A DNA stretch of 64,000 bases. It comes from Burkholderia sp. GAS332. GTDB lineage: Bacteria; Pseudomonadota; Gammaproteobacteria; Burkholderiales; Burkholderiaceae. The position numbers and the translations under genes were made by a program. The stretch's first letter is position 1; every line of letters starts with the position of its first letter. The notes beneath the pieces are model-generated. The model saw only the letters and a program-made list of their open reading frames with translations, ran no database searches and had not been told where the DNA came from. The stretch is taken from positions 1,302,001 through 1,366,000 of the forward strand of contig FSRV01000002.1 in the NCBI GenBank assembly GCA_900142905.1, read 5' to 3'. This document shows positions 1-9,025 of the stretch, one piece after another.

Positions 1-1
1 G

Positions 2-337
2 TTTTATGACCGGGCGAATGCGGTGCGCGTGGTCATCACCCCACAGACGCGCGAATCGGTTCTCGGGCTGATGCCAGGGCGGACCTGTCACCGGGAACTC
101 ATGGCATTGCTGCGCTTTTACCTGGGCTATGAGGCAAGGGCGCATCTGGAAATGCACGTCAGCGCGGAACTGATGCCTGCGCAGCAGTTGAACTCAGATC
201 AGGTCAGCCTTGGTTACACCACCCAGTTGCCGCAGTGCTGCGGGCACGACCCTGTCGCTGGGCTCACGCGCGTGCAGCTTGGCGAGTGGACGGGTGGTAG
301 CGAGCGACGCGCAAGCCAGGGGCGCGCGTCGCACTGA
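2..337 (+). CDS. tssG: TssG, type VI secretion baseplate subunit, C-terminal fragment
   Basis: Only the last ~111 codons are inside the window; the reading frame is open to the left edge. TssG is a wedge component of the type VI secretion baseplate, which docks on the membrane complex in the inner membrane and cytoplasm. The tail shows the family pattern: VRVVITPQTRESVLGLMPG, then the LLRFYLGYEARAHLEMHV segment, then LGYTTQLPQ, which corresponds to the LGWTTWL motif near the end of TssG proteins. The next gene on the same strand encodes a TssJ-like lipoprotein, which supports the call. The last ~20 residues are polar and Arg-rich and match nothing I know. Confidence 0.72.
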   Translation, partial: FYDRANAVRVVITPQTRESVLGLMPGRTCHRELMALLRFYLGYEARAHLEMHVSAELMPAQQLNSDQVSLGYTTQLPQCCGHDPVAGLTRVQLGEWTGGSERRASQGRASH

Positions 338-383
338 CACAGCGTTTAACGGATTGATACGGAACACATAGAGGATCAACAGG

Positions 384-995
384 ATGATGCGACAGCTTCG
401 AACCGCTGCAACGGTGTTGGCCATCCTTACCAGCGCCGGGTGTGGGGTAGGTCAGGCGGTGAAGGACAGCACGGTGGACGCAGCGAAATGGGCGTTCACG
501 ACGCAGATTAAAACTATGAACGTGGACCTCGTCAGCCGGTCATCATTAAACGCAAATGGTGCTGGACAGTCGATGTCGACCGTGGTGCGGATTTACCAGC
601 TGAAAACGCCGCAGGCATTCCAGCTGCTCGACTACACGCAGTTGCAGACGAATGATCTCGATGCGTTGAAGGCCGATTTGCTCGCGACCAAAGACGTCGT
701 GCTGCGTCCTGACGCGAGCACAAGCGTCAGCGAGCCGATGAATAGCGCTGCGCAGTATGTCGGCGTGGTCGCCTTCTTCCGCAACGCCGGCAAGGATTCC
801 ACGTGGAAGCTTGTGATCCCGAAGAAGCAGTGGAAGAACACAGACCCGGTGAAGATCGAGGCGCGCGACAACACGCTCAATCTCGTTGACGCGACGGATG
901 ACCCGATCAGGCGCAACGCACCTCAGCAGAGCGTGCCGAACCCGCCGAAACCGAAGCCCGCGGCGGTGACGGAGTATGGAACGCAGGCGGGGTGA
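384..995 (+). CDS. tssJ: TssJ-like type VI secretion lipoprotein
   Basis: 203 residues. The N-terminus is a short signal peptide ending in SAGC, with Cys20 the likely lipidated residue. TssJ anchors the TssJLM membrane complex to the outer membrane. Family features visible are the VVRIYQLKTPQAFQLLDY stretch, the DLLATKDVVLRPDAS segment and the QYVGVVAFFRNA beta-strand region. It lies 46 bp after the tssG tail on the same strand, so the two are probably co-transcribed at the end of a T6SS operon. The last ~30 residues are Pro-rich (NPPKPKPAA) and extend beyond the core fold. An ATGATG start leaves two adjacent start choices. It converges on nasS with only 26 bp between. Confidence 0.85.
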   Translation: MMRQLRTAATVLAILTSAGCGVGQAVKDSTVDAAKWAFTTQIKTMNVDLVSRSSLNANGAGQSMSTVVRIYQLKTPQAFQLLDYTQLQTNDLDALKADLLATKDVVLRPDASTSVSEPMNSAAQYVGVVAFFRNAGKDSTWKLVIPKKQWKNTDPVKIEARDNTLNLVDATDDPIRRNAPQQSVPNPPKPKPAAVTEYGTQAG

Positions 996-1021
996 CGTTT
1001 AGAAAACCCGCAACCGCAACG

Positions 1022-2173
1022 CTATGCGCGGATAGCGAAGCTCTGCGCGTAAGCCTTGGATACCGTGTCGCTACCCCACACCTTACCGTCGACCAGCGCT
1101 TGAGAACACGGGTCGCCCGGCACCGCTACACCGACGCGTGCCGCGGCCTCGCGATACAACTGCGTCTGATTGATTTGCGCCGCAATCTCCTCATAATCCG
1201 CGCGTGCATCGATCATGCCCCAGCGTTCGAACTGCGTGAGGAACCAGGTACCGTCGGTGGCGCGAGGGTAGTTCACCGCGCCGTTGTCGAAGAACCGCAC
1301 CGGCAGGCCGCGCGGCGCCGAGGCGGCGATTTCGTTGCCGAATCGCGCCGCAATCAAGGCTTCGTCGATACCGATGAATTCGGGCCGTGCAAGCCAGCGT
1401 GCAATCTCCTCACGATGCCCCGCGCCGTCGAGCCAGCGGCACGCTTCGAGCATGGTCTGCACGAGCGCTCGCGCCGCATTCGGCGTCGCGCTGACAAAAT
1501 CGCGCCGGCATGCCAGCACTTTCTCGGGATGATCGGGCCACACGTCGCTTGTATAAGCGACCGTCCTGCCGACGCCTTGTGCCTCTGCCATAGCATTCCA
1601 CGGCTCGCCGACGCACAGGCCGTCGAGTTTGTCTTCGGCGAGCGCGGCGACCATCTGCGGCGGTGGAATCACGACGCTCTCGATATCGCGCAACGGATGC
1701 ACGCCTTGCGACGCCAGCCAGTAGGACAGCCACATCGCGTGTGTGCCGGTGGGGAAAGTCTGGGCGAACACCGGTTTGCGGCCGAGCGTCGCCAACGCCC
1801 TAGGAAGGGTGCCGTGTTCGGCTAATGCATCGGCGAGACGGTTTGACAGCGTGAATGCCTGACCATTGCGATTGAGCACCATCAGCACGGCCATATCCGT
1901 TTGCGGACCGCCGAGTCCGAGTTGCACGCCGTACACGAGACCGTAGAGCACATGCGCCGCGTCGAGATCGCCCGACAGCAGTTTGTCGCGCACGGCTGCC
2001 CATGACGGCTGGCGGCACAACTCCAGCGTCAATCCATGAACGTGGCCGAATTCGAGCAGCTTGGCGGCGACGAGCGGCGCGGCATCGGACAGCGCAACGA
2101 AGCCGAGCCGCAGATGGGTTTTCTCGAGCGGCGCAGATGCGGACGTTGGGGCGAGGGGGGCGGGAGAGTTCAT
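1022..2173 (-). CDS. nasS: NasS-like nitrate/nitrite sensor, NrtA-type periplasmic-binding fold
   Basis: 383 residues from the chosen start (MNSPAP). The frame stays open to 2218, but that would overlap nasT by 35 bp, whereas 2173 leaves a 10-bp gap. It has the NrtA/CmpA/NasS bilobal binding fold: LRLGFVALSDAAPLV, VRDKLLSGDLDAAHVLYG, and IPPPQMVAALAEDKLDGLCV followed by GEPWNA. No Sec or Tat signal peptide or lipobox is visible, so it is cytoplasmic, as expected of NasS rather than of a transporter subunit. In the family, NasS holds NasT inactive until nitrate or nitrite binds. It is the second gene after nasT. No nitrate transport or reductase genes are in the window. Confidence 0.85.
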   Translation of the reverse strand: MNSPAPLAPTSASAPLEKTHLRLGFVALSDAAPLVAAKLLEFGHVHGLTLELCRQPSWAAVRDKLLSGDLDAAHVLYGLVYGVQLGLGGPQTDMAVLMVLNRNGQAFTLSNRLADALAEHGTLPRALATLGRKPVFAQTFPTGTHAMWLSYWLASQGVHPLRDIESVVIPPPQMVAALAEDKLDGLCVGEPWNAMAEAQGVGRTVAYTSDVWPDHPEKVLACRRDFVSATPNAARALVQTMLEACRWLDGAGHREEIARWLARPEFIGIDEALIAARFGNEIAASAPRGLPVRFFDNGAVNYPRATDGTWFLTQFERWGMIDARADYEEIAAQINQTQLYREAAARVGVAVPGDPCSQALVDGKVWGSDTVSKAYAQSFAIRA

Positions 2174-2183
2174 GAGCGGCGCT

Positions 2184-2759
2184 TCATTTAAGCGAATCTG
2201 CTGACGCGATGACGGCACGCGCGACTTCAGCGAGTTTGACGCCCTGGTTCATGGCGCGCTTGCGCAGGTTAGCGTACGCGGCGTGTTCGGTGATCTTCTG
2301 TTGATCCATCAGCAGGCGTTTGGCACGATCGATCAGCTTGCGTTCGGCGAGTTCGTTTTCGGCTTGCGCGAGGCGCTCGCGCAACTGCGACTCCTGCGCG
2401 AACCGTGCGAGTGCGACTTCGAGAATCGGTGCGAGCCGCTCCGTGGCAAGGCCTTCGACAAGGTAGGCCGTGACGCCCGCACCCACTGCGTCGCGGATCA
2501 ATTGCTGGTTCGCGTCGTGACTGAACATCAATACGGGACGGGGCGCCGTGGCGTTCATGACCGCGAGTTGTTCGAGCGTGTCACGCGATGGCGATTCCGT
2601 ATCAATGATGATGACGTCCGGCCGTTCGCTCTGAACCACGCGGTGTAGCGCTTGCGGCGTCGCCGTGCCGGCGAGCATCTCGTAGCCGAGTCGCGCGAGG
2701 GCATCGCGCAAATCGCCAATGGGCTTATCGGTATCGGTGACTAGGAGAACACGCAGCAT
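2184..2759 (-). CDS. nasT: NasT, ANTAR-domain antitermination regulator
   Basis: 191 residues. Residues 1-120 form a CheY-like receiver fold (VLLVTDTDKPIGDLRDAL, then DVIIIDTES with the acceptor-position Asp near 53). Residues ~125-186 are an ANTAR RNA-binding three-helix domain (AKRLLMDQQKITEHAAYANL, RKRAMNQGVKLAEVA). NasT proteins bind paired hairpins in the leader of nitrate assimilation operons and allow read-through when NasS releases them. It is the promoter-proximal gene of a two-gene unit with nasS downstream. The target leader is not in this window, so regulation of a remote nas operon is inferred from the family. Confidence 0.9.
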   Translation of the reverse strand: MLRVLLVTDTDKPIGDLRDALARLGYEMLAGTATPQALHRVVQSERPDVIIIDTESPSRDTLEQLAVMNATAPRPVLMFSHDANQQLIRDAVGAGVTAYLVEGLATERLAPILEVALARFAQESQLRERLAQAENELAERKLIDRAKRLLMDQQKITEHAAYANLRKRAMNQGVKLAEVARAVIASADSLK

Positions 2760-2885
2760 GGGGTTGGGTTTATCGACGGCTGGCTACGAATAAAGCAACC
2801 TGCATGCCAGTGCGAAACGATTGCGATGAAGGTAACGCAATCATGGGCTTACAAACAGTGTAGGCAACCGTGGCCGCACCCGCAT

Positions 2886-2908
2886 GGGGCATGCGCAAGG
2901 CATGCCCC
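2886..2908 (-). terminator. Putative terminator hairpin of the TPR/glycosyltransferase gene
   Basis: Perfect 9-bp inverted repeat (GGGGCATGC, 5-nt loop, GCATGCCCC) 30 bp beyond the stop of the minus-strand gene ending at 2938. No T-tract follows, so an intrinsic terminator is possible but unproven. Confidence 0.5.
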
Positions 2909-2937
2909 GAAGCGGCGCATGAGGTAGGAACATTGTC

Positions 2938-4755
2938 TCAACGAACGCAAAGCCGGGCTGCCGGGGCGTCACGCCACAGTTGCAGCGCAGCCCGCACTTC
3001 TTTGACAAGGGGATCCCACTTACCCAGTTCCCGCTGGCGGAACAGGCGCATTGACGGATACCACGGGCTATCGGTTCTGCCGGTCAGCCATCGCCACTCG
3101 GGATAGGCGGGCACGAGCACCCAGACAGGCAGTCCGGCCGCACCGGCCAGATGAGCGACCGACGTGTCGACGGTAACGAGCAGGTCGAGCGTCTGCAGTA
3201 TCGCTAGCGTGTCCGTAAAGTCGTTGATCGCGGGGCCCAGAGCATGCAGGTCGTATTCGTGTGCCAGGTCGTCGCTTTCATGCTCGTGGACGCCTTTCTG
3301 GACCGAATACCACGTTATACCGTCAAGCCCGAAAAGTGGCTTCAGCGCGGCCAGTTGGATAGACCGGTAACGGTCGAGAACATGGTGAGGGCTGCCGGCC
3401 CACGCTACGCCGACGCGTTTGTTTTGTGCCTGCTCGTTGCCATGTGGAATCGCTTCGATATGAATCTTCCAATGACTGAGTTTTTCCGGCGTTGGCGCGA
3501 GGTAGGGCATCGCAATCGGAAGCATGGGTAAGTCGAGTTTTGTATGTTCCGGCATCCTCAGCATATGGCACCAGTAGTCATATGGACCGGGCGGTAGGGT
3601 AGTGAATACGGTCTGCACACCTGTCGTGCTCGCGGCCAGTTCCGCGATCGGCTGGCTGACCAGTACATCGACTGCAGCACCTTGACGATTCAACCATTCG
3701 GCGAATCTGAGGAACTGGATTTCATCGCCGCGCCCTTGTTCGCCGACGAGCAGAAACCGGCATCCTGCGACGGGTTCGCCATGCCACTCGGGGAAACCTG
3801 GGCGAACCCGCTCATTTTCCGTGCCGGGGAGGTCGTAAAACGATCTATACCTCTTCCAGCCCTCCTCGAACTCACCAAGGGCAAGCAACACACCGGCAAG
3901 ATGAAATTGCAGGTGCGGGTTATCCGGCAGAAGCCGGGCCGCTTCAGTACTATGCGGCCGACTTTCGGCAACGTTGCCGGTGATGCTGAGTGCTCTTGCC
4001 GCGTTGTGATGCAGGAACGGATGGTGCGGATCGATGACGAGTCCCTGCCGGGCCACGCTAAGCGCTTCGCTGAAGAGGTCGCGGGTGTTCAGCACGTAGG
4101 CTAGCGAATTGAGCGTATCGGCATTGTCGGCAAAGCGGGTTCTGATCTGTTCGATCGCTTCATCAAGCTTGCGATTGCGGCCGGCTTTGAGCAGTGCCGC
4201 GATCAGGTCGAGGCCGTCTTGCGGGCTTGCCGGGTCGAGCAGCCAGGCGCGCAACCAGTAGTCCGCAGCGTCATCGCTCTTGCCGAGCGCCGTGCAGATC
4301 CGGGCCAGCGCGCGAACGGCGTGGTGCACTCCCGAATCGATCTCAATGGACTTTTCATAGTGGTCCATGGCCTCGTTGAGACGGCCGGACAGCCGCAGGC
4401 AGTCGGCAAGGTTCCGGTGAAGGCTGGCGGTACTGCCCGCCAGGCTGATCGCTCGGCGATAGGACGCTTCAGCCGATCCATGGTCGCCCTTCAGCGCGGC
4501 AAGCAGGCCCGCGTGCTCCCACAATTCAGCCCGCTCAGGGGCGGCTTGCAATGCCAGTTCCAGGTATTCGCGCGCGCGATCGATTTCATCCGTATGAACG
4601 CAGACAAGTCCCATACGGTGCAGCGCGTGTGCGTCGCGTGGGCGTACGGCGAGCACCTGGCGGTAACCGTTCATCGCCTCGGTCATCCGTCGCGCGGAAA
4701 AATGCGCATCTGCACGCGCGACGACAGCGTTCGCGTCTGCGTCATTGTGATTCAT
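2938..4755 (-). CDS. TPR-repeat protein with glycosyltransferase-9-like C-terminal domain
   Basis: 605 residues. Residues ~1-290 are tandem tetratricopeptide repeats, for example RDAHALHRMGLVCVHTDEID followed by RAREYLELALQAAPERAEL. The second half carries a domain like the C-terminal region of ADP-heptose/GT9 enzymes seen in many TPR proteins: GVAWAGSPHHVLDRYRSI, LAILQTLDLLVTVDTSVAHL, AGAAGLPVWVLVP, WYPSMRLFRQ. No signal peptide or membrane segment is seen, so it is likely cytosolic. The substrate is unknown; glycosylation of a surface polymer or protein is a guess from architecture. It stands alone, 80 bp downstream of the protease gene on the same strand. Confidence 0.8.
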   Translation of the reverse strand: MNHNDADANAVVARADAHFSARRMTEAMNGYRQVLAVRPRDAHALHRMGLVCVHTDEIDRAREYLELALQAAPERAELWEHAGLLAALKGDHGSAEASYRRAISLAGSTASLHRNLADCLRLSGRLNEAMDHYEKSIEIDSGVHHAVRALARICTALGKSDDAADYWLRAWLLDPASPQDGLDLIAALLKAGRNRKLDEAIEQIRTRFADNADTLNSLAYVLNTRDLFSEALSVARQGLVIDPHHPFLHHNAARALSITGNVAESRPHSTEAARLLPDNPHLQFHLAGVLLALGEFEEGWKRYRSFYDLPGTENERVRPGFPEWHGEPVAGCRFLLVGEQGRGDEIQFLRFAEWLNRQGAAVDVLVSQPIAELAASTTGVQTVFTTLPPGPYDYWCHMLRMPEHTKLDLPMLPIAMPYLAPTPEKLSHWKIHIEAIPHGNEQAQNKRVGVAWAGSPHHVLDRYRSIQLAALKPLFGLDGITWYSVQKGVHEHESDDLAHEYDLHALGPAINDFTDTLAILQTLDLLVTVDTSVAHLAGAAGLPVWVLVPAYPEWRWLTGRTDSPWYPSMRLFRQRELGKWDPLVKEVRAALQLWRDAPAARLCVR

Positions 4756-4835
4756 TGCTTGCCCGTGGATTGAGGGATGTACGGCCCCTGCGATCCGCAG
4801 TCGCGACGCAGGGGCGCAATTCCGGCGTAGCCGAT

Positions 4836-6941
4836 TTATTGCGTATAGGTAGCCAGGAGAGAAACGCCGCTCAGTTTTGTGTTGGCGCTCAATATGCCGT
4901 AGTAAGTTCCGGCTACCGGGTTGGTGATCGTGCAGGTGGCGGCCCCACCTCTGACCATAACGGACTCGCAGTCAGGATGAAGCATGGATGGCGTACCGGC
5001 CCTGACATACAGTGTTGCGATTTGACTGGCTGTCTCTGGCGACAGGGTGAACGTCAGGCTCTTGACGCCCGCAGGAACAACCAGATCGTAATTCTGCATA
5101 TCGCCGTTTTTTGCTGAGATTGTTAGCGGAGTACCGGCGCTTAGGTCCGTCAGGGTTGGAGGCATGACCTGAAATGGGCGCGTCAGCTTGCTAACGGCTC
5201 CGGTGCTATCCGTCACTGTGAATGTGATTTCGTAAGTGCCGGGATAGTCATAGTTCACATAGGGCGCGACCGATTGTGTGCGCACCATATCAGGACCACC
5301 CGTGCCGAAATTCCAGGTCCATGACTTGATCGGCGCACCCCTGGCAGTAGACAGGTCCTTGCATGTCACTTGCATGATCGTCGTCGCTTCGGAGCACGTA
5401 AAATCCGCTGCCGCAGGAATCTTTCCGGACCTGGCGGCAATGACAGTCGCGTACGCATCCAGAATGCCTGAGCCGATAGGTTGATCCGGTTTGCCGTTGG
5501 GAAACGGTTGCACATTCTGCGTCAGCAGCGCTCTCATTTCCGTGGCGCTCAGGGGCGTGGGAGCGACTGATTGAGCGAGTGCGATCACGCCGCTCACCAT
5601 GGGTGCCGCCATCGACGTGCCGTCCAGGTAGGTATAGCCTTCGGTGCCCGGCGCGGCGGTTCCGTTGTTATAGGTGGACCAGATCGAGTCGCCAGGCGCG
5701 GCAATATCGACAGTCTGTCCGTAGTTTGAAAGAACCCACTTCAAACCGGGGCGATTGCTGCCGCCGACACTGATCACGTTCCGGCAGTTCGCCGGCGTAA
5801 AATTCGCTGCGCTGTTGCCATCGTTGCCAGCCGCCGCAACGACAACGGCCCCCCGACTGACGGCGTAGTCAATGGCGTTCTGAAACGTCATGCCGCAAGA
5901 GCCGCCGCCGCCAAGGCTCACATTAATGACCTTCGCCGGGTAGGCGTTGTTAGGGACACCCGACACGCTGCCGCCAGCGGCCCACGTCACGCCGTCGGCG
6001 ACGTCGGATGTAAAGCCTCTTCCGCATGCATTCATGACCCGGACCGGGACGACCTTGGCGGCGGGTGCGATCCCGGCTATACCAACGCCGTTATTGGTCT
6101 GCGCGGCCATGATGCCCGCGACGTGGGTGCCGTGCCAGACGACCGGGCATGTCTCGGTGGTGATGCCGAGATTCGTGCCGTCGCCGCCCCGGTTGTTCGC
6201 GGTGAAATCGTACCCAGGCAGGATATTGGCATTCAGGTCGCTATGACGGGTCACACCGTTGTCTATCATTGCGATCACGGTCCCGGCACCGTTAGCCATG
6301 TCCCAAGCACCCTCTGCCCGTATTCCAGCCGTGGTGACACCGGGTTTCTGGTTCGAGGTTAAGCCCCACTGCTTGCCATATTCCGGGTCGTTTGGCGCCA
6401 TGGTTACGGACATCGGTGTATCGGGCTCCACATACTCGACATCAGGGTCGGATGCCATGGCGCGCATGAACGCTTTGGCGTCCCTGGCGTTCAGCTTGCG
6501 TTCCGTTGTAACCACATCAGCCCCAATGCCCATGCGGCGCACATGGTGCGCTTTCGCGGGGAAGGCGTTCGTTAGCCGGTCGAGTCTTGACTGGACTGCA
6601 GAGGTTGATCCGCGTTCAGCGGTGCCGGTCTTGTACTTGACAATGAAGCGGTCGTTGGATGCGTCCGAAGACAGGCCGCTCACATTCATCTTCAAGGACG
6701 ATTGCAGGGCAACGGTGCTGGATGCCGCCGCCAGTGCCGCTGCCCTTTCCGGGGTCGGTGTTGTTTCGGACGTTGTATCGACGTCGCTGTTTCCGCCGCA
6801 TGCTGCGAGTGCGAGAGAAAGCGAAATACAGGCGGCGCCTGCAAACACACGACGTGCATTTGCCTTCGGCCACAGCACGCCGAATTCCGCAAAGGTAATG
6901 GGAGAACCGTACTGCTTGCTCTTATGTCTCTGTTTTTGCAT
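4836..6941 (-). CDS. Secreted subtilisin-like (S8) serine protease with PKD and PPC-like domains
   Basis: 701 residues. A long N-terminal region precedes a hydrophobic stretch ending in LALAAC, with Cys48 a possible lipobox residue. Residues ~95-180 look like an I9-type propeptide. The S8 catalytic domain has Asp227 (MIDNG), His270 (HGTHVAG), oxyanion Asn373 (AAGNDGNS) and Ser443 (DGTSMAAP), so the triad is intact. A PKD-type Ig fold follows (~515-595, with NYDYPGTYEITFTVTDSTG), then a C-terminal domain like bacterial pre-peptidase domains (~605-701). Such enzymes degrade extracellular protein. The promoter region contains a hexanucleotide tandem repeat 142-197 bp upstream of the start, which may affect expression. 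Confidence 0.92.
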   Translation of the reverse strand: MQKQRHKSKQYGSPITFAEFGVLWPKANARRVFAGAACISLSLALAACGGNSDVDTTSETTPTPERAAALAAASSTVALQSSLKMNVSGLSSDASNDRFIVKYKTGTAERGSTSAVQSRLDRLTNAFPAKAHHVRRMGIGADVVTTERKLNARDAKAFMRAMASDPDVEYVEPDTPMSVTMAPNDPEYGKQWGLTSNQKPGVTTAGIRAEGAWDMANGAGTVIAMIDNGVTRHSDLNANILPGYDFTANNRGGDGTNLGITTETCPVVWHGTHVAGIMAAQTNNGVGIAGIAPAAKVVPVRVMNACGRGFTSDVADGVTWAAGGSVSGVPNNAYPAKVINVSLGGGGSCGMTFQNAIDYAVSRGAVVVAAAGNDGNSAANFTPANCRNVISVGGSNRPGLKWVLSNYGQTVDIAAPGDSIWSTYNNGTAAPGTEGYTYLDGTSMAAPMVSGVIALAQSVAPTPLSATEMRALLTQNVQPFPNGKPDQPIGSGILDAYATVIAARSGKIPAAADFTCSEATTIMQVTCKDLSTARGAPIKSWTWNFGTGGPDMVRTQSVAPYVNYDYPGTYEITFTVTDSTGAVSKLTRPFQVMPPTLTDLSAGTPLTISAKNGDMQNYDLVVPAGVKSLTFTLSPETASQIATLYVRAGTPSMLHPDCESVMVRGGAATCTITNPVAGTYYGILSANTKLSGVSLLATYTQ

Positions 6942-7082
6942 GTCTTTATCCCTTGTACGAGATATAAAAAGGATTGCCTCTATTTTTATGCAGCAGTCGT
7001 GCTGTCGTCATAAGCCGCGCGCCAGTCCTTGCTTCTCTGTCGTAGGCGAAACAACGAGTAAATTAAGATACCTAACTAATTA

Positions 7083-7138
<56 letters not shown>

Positions 7139-7141
7139 TGC

Positions 7142-7534
7142 GTGATGGGTTATCTTCCGCCGCCGTCAGCCAGCTCGTTGCATTCCTGCATCGCGCGAAA
7201 TTAATAGCCTGGACGAGAACGTAGTTAGCCTGAAATGGATAATAAATAGCCTGATTGATATAAACAATCAGGCGTTTCTATTTGTTCGTCAGATAACTTA
7301 CTCAGCGCGTAAGACTATCGGTGCCTACTCGTGCAGGCTAAAGGAGCAACTCAGCCAGCCGAGCGGGGGAGCGAGGATGTGATGACGAGGGCAATGGCAA
7401 ATTTCGCGCAACGGTGGCAAGCGTCGCACTGTTGGCTGATTGATACGTGATTCGGTATCTGTGTTGGCGATGGCGTTCCGGCGTGTGCGGGACCCACGAT
7501 GAGGCTCGACGCGCACTCGCGCAGCGCTACCCAA
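7142..7534. other. Intergenic region with one hairpin, no gene
   Basis: This stretch lies between the hexanucleotide array and the CynX-type permease gene. Apart from the hairpin at 7249-7273 I see no credible coding sequence or RNA gene. Confidence 0.6.
7249..7273. terminator. Putative bidirectional terminator hairpin
   Basis: Perfect 9-bp stem (GCCTGATTG / CAATCAGGC) with a 7-nt AT loop and T-rich sequence on both exits. It lies about 260 bp beyond the stop of the minus-strand permease gene. Confidence 0.5.
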
Positions 7535-8773
7535 TCAATTCCATTCCCCGTAACTCCGGGGCGAAAACAAAAAACTCACTGCAATCATGGCAACAACGCT
7601 AGCAGCCAGGGTGATCCAGGCCGCCCCAAAGCCGCCGGTCCAACCCCGAACAATCCCGGCAACAACGGGTGCAATGGCCGCCAGAATGAACCCGACACCC
7701 TGAGTGAATGCGACGAGCCTTCCCGCGACGCGATGATCCGTCGAATGATCCATGGCTGTGACGAGCGTCAACGAGAACGTCCCGCCAAGTCCGGCGCCGG
7801 CAACGCCGACCCAGACCAGCGGCGCTGCATCGGGCCACAAGACCAATCCGAGTAACCCGGCGAATTGGGCGGACAAACCTAGCACGAGCCACGGCCGCCG
7901 ATCCCGAAACGGTGCCGCAGCAAGCGGCAACAGCAACGCTGATGCGGCCTGAAACGCCGTCATGCTGGCAAGCAGCGAACCGCTATCCGCGACACTCACC
8001 CCGCGCTGCTGGTAGAACGCCGGCAGCCAGGCGACGAGCGTCGTATATCCGCCGTTGACGATCCCGAAGTACAAGCCGAGCGTCCAGGCGCGCCGCTTGC
8101 GCCACAGCGAAAAAGTCACCGCATTGCCCGGCGTTGCCTGCTTTGCCGTATCGTGCGGGGTGCGAAAATTCAAACTCAACCAGCAAATCAGCGCGACACA
8201 AGCAGGAATCGCCCACATGGCGAGACCCGCATGCCACGACCCGGTCGCGCCGCTCATCCATGGACTCAAGCGCGCCCCCAAGCCGCCGCCGCCCATGATC
8301 GAGGCCGAGAAAACCCCCATCGCGAGCGGCACGCGCGCATGAAAACGCTGCTTCATGACAGCCGGCAGCAGCGCCTGAATGGCCGCGACGCCGACGCCCG
8401 CGAGCGCCGCCGTCAACAGCAAGGTTCCACCACTTGCCGCCATCCAGCGTGCACCGCAAGCCAGCGCGATCGCCAGCAAACCGAGCGCGACGCCGCGCGT
8501 TTCACCGATTGACCGGGTTAGCGCACCGGCACCGAACGCGCCGATGCCCATCGCGACGACCGGCAGGCTGGTCAGCAACGAGGCGCCATAAAAACTCAGC
8601 CCGGTTGCCGCGCGGATCGTCGTCATCAATGGACTGATCGACGTTAGCAAGGGCCGCAGATTGATGCCGATCACCACGATCACGCCCAGCCATAAGGCGT
8701 CCCGCCACGTCAGCGCGTGGGATGCATCCTTGGCGGCGGTACGGGCGGGAGTGGCGCTGGAGTGCGAATTCAC
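7535..8773 (-). CDS. MFS transporter of the CynX/NimT (cyanate permease-like) family
   Basis: 412 residues with about twelve hydrophobic segments. It begins with a GTG codon. The first membrane segment carries INLRPLLTSISPLM, the typical CynX/NimT signature in which Arg and Pro sit inside helix 1. GVAAIQALLPAVMKQRF and GVFSASIMGGGGLGARLSP are also characteristic of this subfamily. The substrate cannot be told from sequence; members carry cyanate, 2-nitroimidazole or other small anions. It is divergently arranged with a GntR regulator whose probable operators lie between them, so it is the likely regulatory target. Confidence 0.85.
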   Translation of the reverse strand: MNSHSSATPARTAAKDASHALTWRDALWLGVIVVIGINLRPLLTSISPLMTTIRAATGLSFYGASLLTSLPVVAMGIGAFGAGALTRSIGETRGVALGLLAIALACGARWMAASGGTLLLTAALAGVGVAAIQALLPAVMKQRFHARVPLAMGVFSASIMGGGGLGARLSPWMSGATGSWHAGLAMWAIPACVALICWLSLNFRTPHDTAKQATPGNAVTFSLWRKRRAWTLGLYFGIVNGGYTTLVAWLPAFYQQRGVSVADSGSLLASMTAFQAASALLLPLAAAPFRDRRPWLVLGLSAQFAGLLGLVLWPDAAPLVWVGVAGAGLGGTFSLTLVTAMDHSTDHRVAGRLVAFTQGVGFILAAIAPVVAGIVRGWTGGFGAAWITLAASVVAMIAVSFLFSPRSYGEWN

Positions 8774-8888
8774 GATTGACCTGAAGGTGAGGGGGCGCCG
8801 CAGTAAGCGCGGGAAAGGCTGCGTTTACTGCGGCGGCATGGTTGGAAAAGAGCGTCGAACGAAGTAAAAAATCCGTTTCCAGCTCATT

Positions 8889-8924
8889 TTGGTCAACCAT
8901 AATAACCTAGAATGGTTAACCATT
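8889..8924. promoter_or_regulatory. Tandem GntR-type operators between permease and regulator
   Basis: A perfect 14-bp palindrome AATGGTTAACCATT occupies 8911-8924. A second, near-palindromic copy TGGTCAACCA occupies 8890-8899, and the two centres are 23 bp apart. TGGT-N2-ACCA fits the general operator form of FCD-class GntR regulators. The pair sits in the divergent region between the permease start (8773) and the GntR start (9026). Confidence 0.65.
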
Positions 8925-9025
8925 TTACTAATGTCCGGTATAGATGAGACGCTACCCGCATGGCGCTTGCCGTCCGTCGCCGCTAGAATGCCGGGCGATA
9001 TCGCTCCGTTTCCGTCACTGAACTC

